From the NCBI GenBank assembly GCA_946480675.1, contig CAMLKS010000059.1, forward strand, positions 1 to 10,129: a stretch of DNA of 10,129 bases, read 5' to 3'. Numbering within the stretch: the stretch's first letter is position 1; each line of letters opens with the position of its first letter. Made by a program: the position numbers and the translations under genes. Positions 6,943 to 10,129 of the stretch are shown one piece after another. The stretch comes from an uncultured Bacteroidota bacterium (GTDB lineage Bacteria > Bacteroidota > Bacteroidia > Chitinophagales > Chitinophagaceae). The notes under the pieces were generated by a model. The model searched no databases and was not told where the DNA came from. It saw only the letters and a program-made list of their open reading frames with translations.

Positions 6943-8715
6943 ATGACCCCAAACGCATACTACCAGTCCGAAACTGAAAAAGAAACACAAATTATAGATA
7001 CCCTGCAAAAGCAGGTCACCACGTTTTCATCTTTACGCTTACTATCCGGCATAGCAGCTATCGTACTGCTATACTTTGCATTCAAGTATGATAATGACAT
7101 GTGGTGGATGCTCTTGGTAGGGTCTACCGCTTTGTTTTTTATAATAGTAAACAGGCACAATGGCCTGAAAGAAAAACTACGCATCCGCGCCATAAGTGTT
7201 CAGTTATTACAGGCAGAGCTCGCCGCCCTTGATGGCAACATCAGTGGCTTTGATGCTGCACAGGAAGAGGTAGACCCGCTACATCCATACACGTACGACC
7301 TGGATATATTTGGCAAAGGCTCCCTCTTTCAATTGATATGCCGCAGTGTTACGCTGAAGGGAAAAGAGTTATTGGTGAATCTTTTTAAAAACCCATACGC
7401 CTCTATCGAAACCATTACTGAAAGGCAAGCCTGCATCCAGGAACTCTCCACCGCACCACAATTCATTCACCAGTTCAAACTAACTGGCACATTATACGAA
7501 GAAGGCAAAGGTGACCGCGATAAAATACTTTCATGGCTGCACATGCCGGAAAAGTTTGGCAACAAGCTATTACGCATTGTTTCAATTGTATTACCTGTTT
7601 TGTCTGTCATCTTTATTGTTCTCTCTATCATCCAGCAAACATTCCATCCATTACTAACGCTGGTAATCGTTGCCAACTGGGTCACGCTTATCATTTATAG
7701 CAAGCCGGTAAAAGAAACACACCTGCTGGTGGGCCGCAGTGTAAAGCTGGTAGATAAATATGAACAGTTACTAGCGGCTATTGCTGCGCAATCATTTCAA
7801 CACCCCACGCTTGCTAATATGCAGCAGGTAAGCCATACTTCCGTGGGTGCAGTTACACAGTTCCGCAAGCTGGTGCATCTTTTCGATAGCCGGGCCAATG
7901 GCATGGTAGGCCCGCTCATGAATACTTTTTTCCTTTTCGATATCTATTGCGTGCTGAAACTGGAAAAGTGGAAACGCTCTAACAAAGAGTTATTAATAAC
8001 CGCTTTCAATCATGTAGATGAAACCGACACCTACATCAGCCTTGCCAATTATGCATTCAATCATCCTGAAAATATCTATTCTTCTTTCAATGATGCCTTA
8101 GCCTTTGAAGGCACCACACTAAAACATCCATTGCTACACAGCGATAGCGTAGTAGGTAATGATATTCATTTATCAAACACACAACGCCTATACCTGCTTA
8201 CCGGCGCTAATATGACGGGTAAGAGTACCTATATCCGCACGGTGGGCATCACGCTCATCCTGTCTTATACAGGCTTGCCTGTATGTGCACAACAGGCCAA
8301 TATTCCTTTATTGCAGTTGTTCACCTCTATGCGCATTACCGATTCCGTACAGGAAGATGTTTCTTATTTCAAGGCTGAACTGAACCGTATGCAGCGCATC
8401 ATGCAGGAAACGGTAGAGAGCACTCCATACATGATATTGGTAGATGAACCGCTACGTGGTACTAATTCTGATGACAAACAGAAAGGCACCATAGCCATAA
8501 TCCAAAAACTGCTTCGGGCCAATACCATCGGCATAGTAGCCACGCACGATACCAGCCTTTGCCGTTTGGAAGCTGAATATGCACCCGCCATTATCAATTA
8601 TCATTTTGAAAGCACTATTATAGATGGCCGTTTACATTTCGATTACACTATAAAAACAGGCGGCTCTACATCCAGTAACGCTACCTTGCTGATGCAGCAA
8701 ATGGGCATCATTTAG
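6943..8715 (+). CDS. Membrane-anchored MutS-like ATPase
   Basis: A 590-residue protein with the C-terminal ATPase of the MutS family but without the N-terminal mismatch-recognition and connector domains. Two hydrophobic segments at about 31-48 and 54-70, and two more at about 210-229 and 236-252, predict a membrane anchor, which classical MutS lacks. Between them and up to about 385 lie helical, core/clamp-like parts, including FGKGSLFQLICRS (123-135), typical of the MutS core. The ATPase shows Walker A GANMTGKST (421-429), a Walker B MILVDE (497-502) followed by PLRGTNSDD instead of the usual LGRGTS, and the H-loop ATHD (533-536). Similar MutS-related proteins are common in Bacteroidota and often annotated as mismatch repair proteins. 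Repair function is doubtful, and a role at the membrane with DNA or another partner is inference. A TACCTTTA at 6930-6937 is too close to the ATG to be a convincing promoter. No other in-frame start fits. Confidence 0.9.
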   Translation: MTPNAYYQSETEKETQIIDTLQKQVTTFSSLRLLSGIAAIVLLYFAFKYDNDMWWMLLVGSTALFFIIVNRHNGLKEKLRIRAISVQLLQAELAALDGNISGFDAAQEEVDPLHPYTYDLDIFGKGSLFQLICRSVTLKGKELLVNLFKNPYASIETITERQACIQELSTAPQFIHQFKLTGTLYEEGKGDRDKILSWLHMPEKFGNKLLRIVSIVLPVLSVIFIVLSIIQQTFHPLLTLVIVANWVTLIIYSKPVKETHLLVGRSVKLVDKYEQLLAAIAAQSFQHPTLANMQQVSHTSVGAVTQFRKLVHLFDSRANGMVGPLMNTFFLFDIYCVLKLEKWKRSNKELLITAFNHVDETDTYISLANYAFNHPENIYSSFNDALAFEGTTLKHPLLHSDSVVGNDIHLSNTQRLYLLTGANMTGKSTYIRTVGITLILSYTGLPVCAQQANIPLLQLFTSMRITDSVQEDVSYFKAELNRMQRIMQETVESTPYMILVDEPLRGTNSDDKQKGTIAIIQKLLRANTIGIVATHDTSLCRLEAEYAPAIINYHFESTIIDGRLHFDYTIKTGGSTSSNATLLMQQMGII

Positions 8716-8739
8716 TCAGGTATTATTAATCATACCCGG

Positions 8740-8753
8740 TTAACTATTAACTA
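8740..8753. repeat. Tandem TTAACTA repeat upstream of the phytase-like gene
   Basis: Two perfect head-to-tail copies of TTAACTA (8740-8746 and 8747-8753) lie in the 84-base gap, about 46 bases before the ATG of the next gene. They may be a regulator site or chance; I see no TAnnTTTG box in this gap. Confidence 0.3.
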
Positions 8754-8799
8754 ACTTATACATAATATCTACGCAACATGTTATTTCGTCTTTTGCAGG

Positions 8800-10129
8800 A
8801 TGAAAAACATCTATACCTTACTTTCAATCTTCACGCTTTCAGCGGGTGCAGCCAATGCACAGATTACCTGGAGCAAATATATCAATGGCAGATCTGCACC
8901 TATCGGCACTTATCAAGGTCAGGCTTTCCGCGAGTCGGGCTTCTCCGGCCTCTGCTACATTCCCGGTACAGAAAATGAATTCTTCACCATTTCAGACCGC
9001 GGCCCGAATATAGATGCGGGAAACGCCAACTGCGCTTCAGGGGATGAAAAAATATTCCCTTTTCCTGCGTATGTTCCTAAAATTCACCGCATCAAAATAA
9101 CAGATAGCGTACGCATACTGTACACTAAAACATTCAAGCGTCCCGACGGTACGGGTATGACCGGCTTACCAAATCCTAATGGTGCAGGCAATGCCCGCGA
9201 GATTGCATGGTCTGATACATCTAACAACTGCCCTAATACCAAAATACTGGGTATCGATGCCTGGGGTATCGATCCGGAAGGTATCCAGATAGGTGCTAAC
9301 AATACCTTTTGGGTGTGCGATGAATATGGCACAACCATCCAGCAGCTCGACTCCAACGGTAAGGTAATAAACAGGTATTCACCTTTCGGTAATGCGGCCA
9401 GCCAGGTAGGCATTGATACCGTATTGCGCTACCGCACGCCAAACCGTGGTTTTGAAGGTGTAGCAGTTACGCCTAACGGCAAAGTGTACGGCATCGTTCA
9501 AAGCACAATGGAATTTCCGAAAGCCAGCGTAAGGGACACTACGCGCATCCTGCGCCTGGTAGAGATCGACCCTGCAACTAATACTACACGCCAGTTTGCT
9601 TATATTATCGACACGGCGATAGGTTCAGGCGGCAATAAAATACGTTTCAAAGACATTAAGATCGGCGATATGGTGGCAATCAACAATAACGAGTTTCTGC
9701 TGATAGAGCACGCCGTTCGCGGCACTACTGACAGGAAGAAAATATACCGTATCGACATATCGGGCGCTACACCTATCACTACCAACTGGGTAGGAGGTAA
9801 AACCATCGAACAGTATTACGATTCTACCGGCCTGGCAGGTATCGGTATCACCGCCGTTAAAAAATGGGAATTCATGGATCTGCTGGCAAATGGCTGGGAC
9901 CCTGCATTAGATAAGCCTGAAGATATGGCTATTGTAAACGATAGCACACTGGTAATAGGCCAGGACAATGACTTTGGTAACACCAGTGTTCCTGCCAATG
10001 GCATCATTCTGCCCACCAACTTGGCATCTACTATGTATGTTTACAAACTGGCAGGTAGCAATAAAATAGCAGGTTATGTAAAGTCTCCATACACATGGCC
10101 GTTGAGCAATACTGGCATCAGTTCAGTAG
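8800..10129 (+). CDS. Secreted 'esterase-like activity of phytase' family protein (partial)
   Basis: The frame opens with ATG at 8800 and runs 443 codons to the window end without a stop, so the C-terminus is missing. Residues 1-20 are a signal peptide (MKNIYTLLSIFTLSAGAANA, cut before Gln21). The mature part resembles the phytase-like domain family (Pfam 'Esterase-like activity of phytase', PF13449), probably a beta-propeller-like fold. Recognisable pieces are SGLCYIPG and FFTISDRGPN (49-70), WGIDPEGIQIG (155-165), FWVCDEYG (170-177), PNRGFEGVAVTPNGKVYGIVQS (about 214-235, split by a turn), KIGDMVAINNNEFLLIEH (287-304), DKPEDMAIVND (371-381) and GQDNDFG (387-393). The many acidic residues in these loops suit metal or phosphate binding. 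Four cysteines (52, 78, 144, 173) could form disulfides after export. True phytase activity is not shown for most members. An outer-membrane or secretion tag, if any, would lie past the window. The start 84 bases after the MutS-like gene has no Shine-Dalgarno. Confidence 0.85.
   Translation, partial: MKNIYTLLSIFTLSAGAANAQITWSKYINGRSAPIGTYQGQAFRESGFSGLCYIPGTENEFFTISDRGPNIDAGNANCASGDEKIFPFPAYVPKIHRIKITDSVRILYTKTFKRPDGTGMTGLPNPNGAGNAREIAWSDTSNNCPNTKILGIDAWGIDPEGIQIGANNTFWVCDEYGTTIQQLDSNGKVINRYSPFGNAASQVGIDTVLRYRTPNRGFEGVAVTPNGKVYGIVQSTMEFPKASVRDTTRILRLVEIDPATNTTRQFAYIIDTAIGSGGNKIRFKDIKIGDMVAINNNEFLLIEHAVRGTTDRKKIYRIDISGATPITTNWVGGKTIEQYYDSTGLAGIGITAVKKWEFMDLLANGWDPALDKPEDMAIVNDSTLVIGQDNDFGNTSVPANGIILPTNLASTMYVYKLAGSNKIAGYVKSPYTWPLSNTGISSV

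Overview
The window looks like ordinary chromosome of a Bacteroidota bacterium, most likely a Chitinophagaceae-type relative. This rests on promoter boxes of the TAnnTTTG class (TACCTTTG upstream of psd and of the CPBP gene), the near absence of Shine-Dalgarno sequences, secreted proteins with short signal peptides ending in Ala-Gln, a CPBP protease-cdsA-psd gene order that I recall as common in this group, and the protein families themselves. Taxonomy is inferred from these traits, not from a database search.

Left part (1-4690), all on the minus strand. Reading in the direction of transcription: a CPBP intramembrane protease, then cdsA (CDP-diacylglycerol synthase) 32 bases later, then psd (phosphatidylserine decarboxylase) with its own well-formed promoter. 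Next come a tiny secreted Cys/Lys-rich protein closed by an intrinsic terminator, a GlcD-type FAD-linked 2-hydroxyacid dehydrogenase, and the 5' part of an outer-membrane beta-barrel protein cut by the window edge. CdsA makes CDP-diacylglycerol and Psd makes phosphatidylethanolamine from phosphatidylserine, so the pair covers two steps of membrane lipid synthesis. The phosphatidylserine synthase that links them is not in the window.

The 182-base region 4691-4872 is a divergent promoter region. It carries a minus-strand TACCTTTG box, a plus-strand TATTTTTG box and three imperfect AACCTTAT direct repeats.

Right part (4873-10129), all on the plus strand. dxs (first enzyme of the MEP isoprenoid pathway) ends in a long hairpin terminator. 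It is followed by a membrane-anchored MutS-like ATPase lacking the mismatch-reading domains. Last is a secreted protein of the 'esterase-like activity of phytase' family, whose 3' end lies beyond the window.

No RNA genes, mobile elements, CRISPR arrays or integration signatures were seen, and no intergenic stretch exceeds 300 bases. The window reads as housekeeping sequence with no clear undescribed system. The points most worth a second look are the Cys-rich mini-protein, the membrane-bound MutS homologue and the promoter/terminator arrangement around the dehydrogenase gene.
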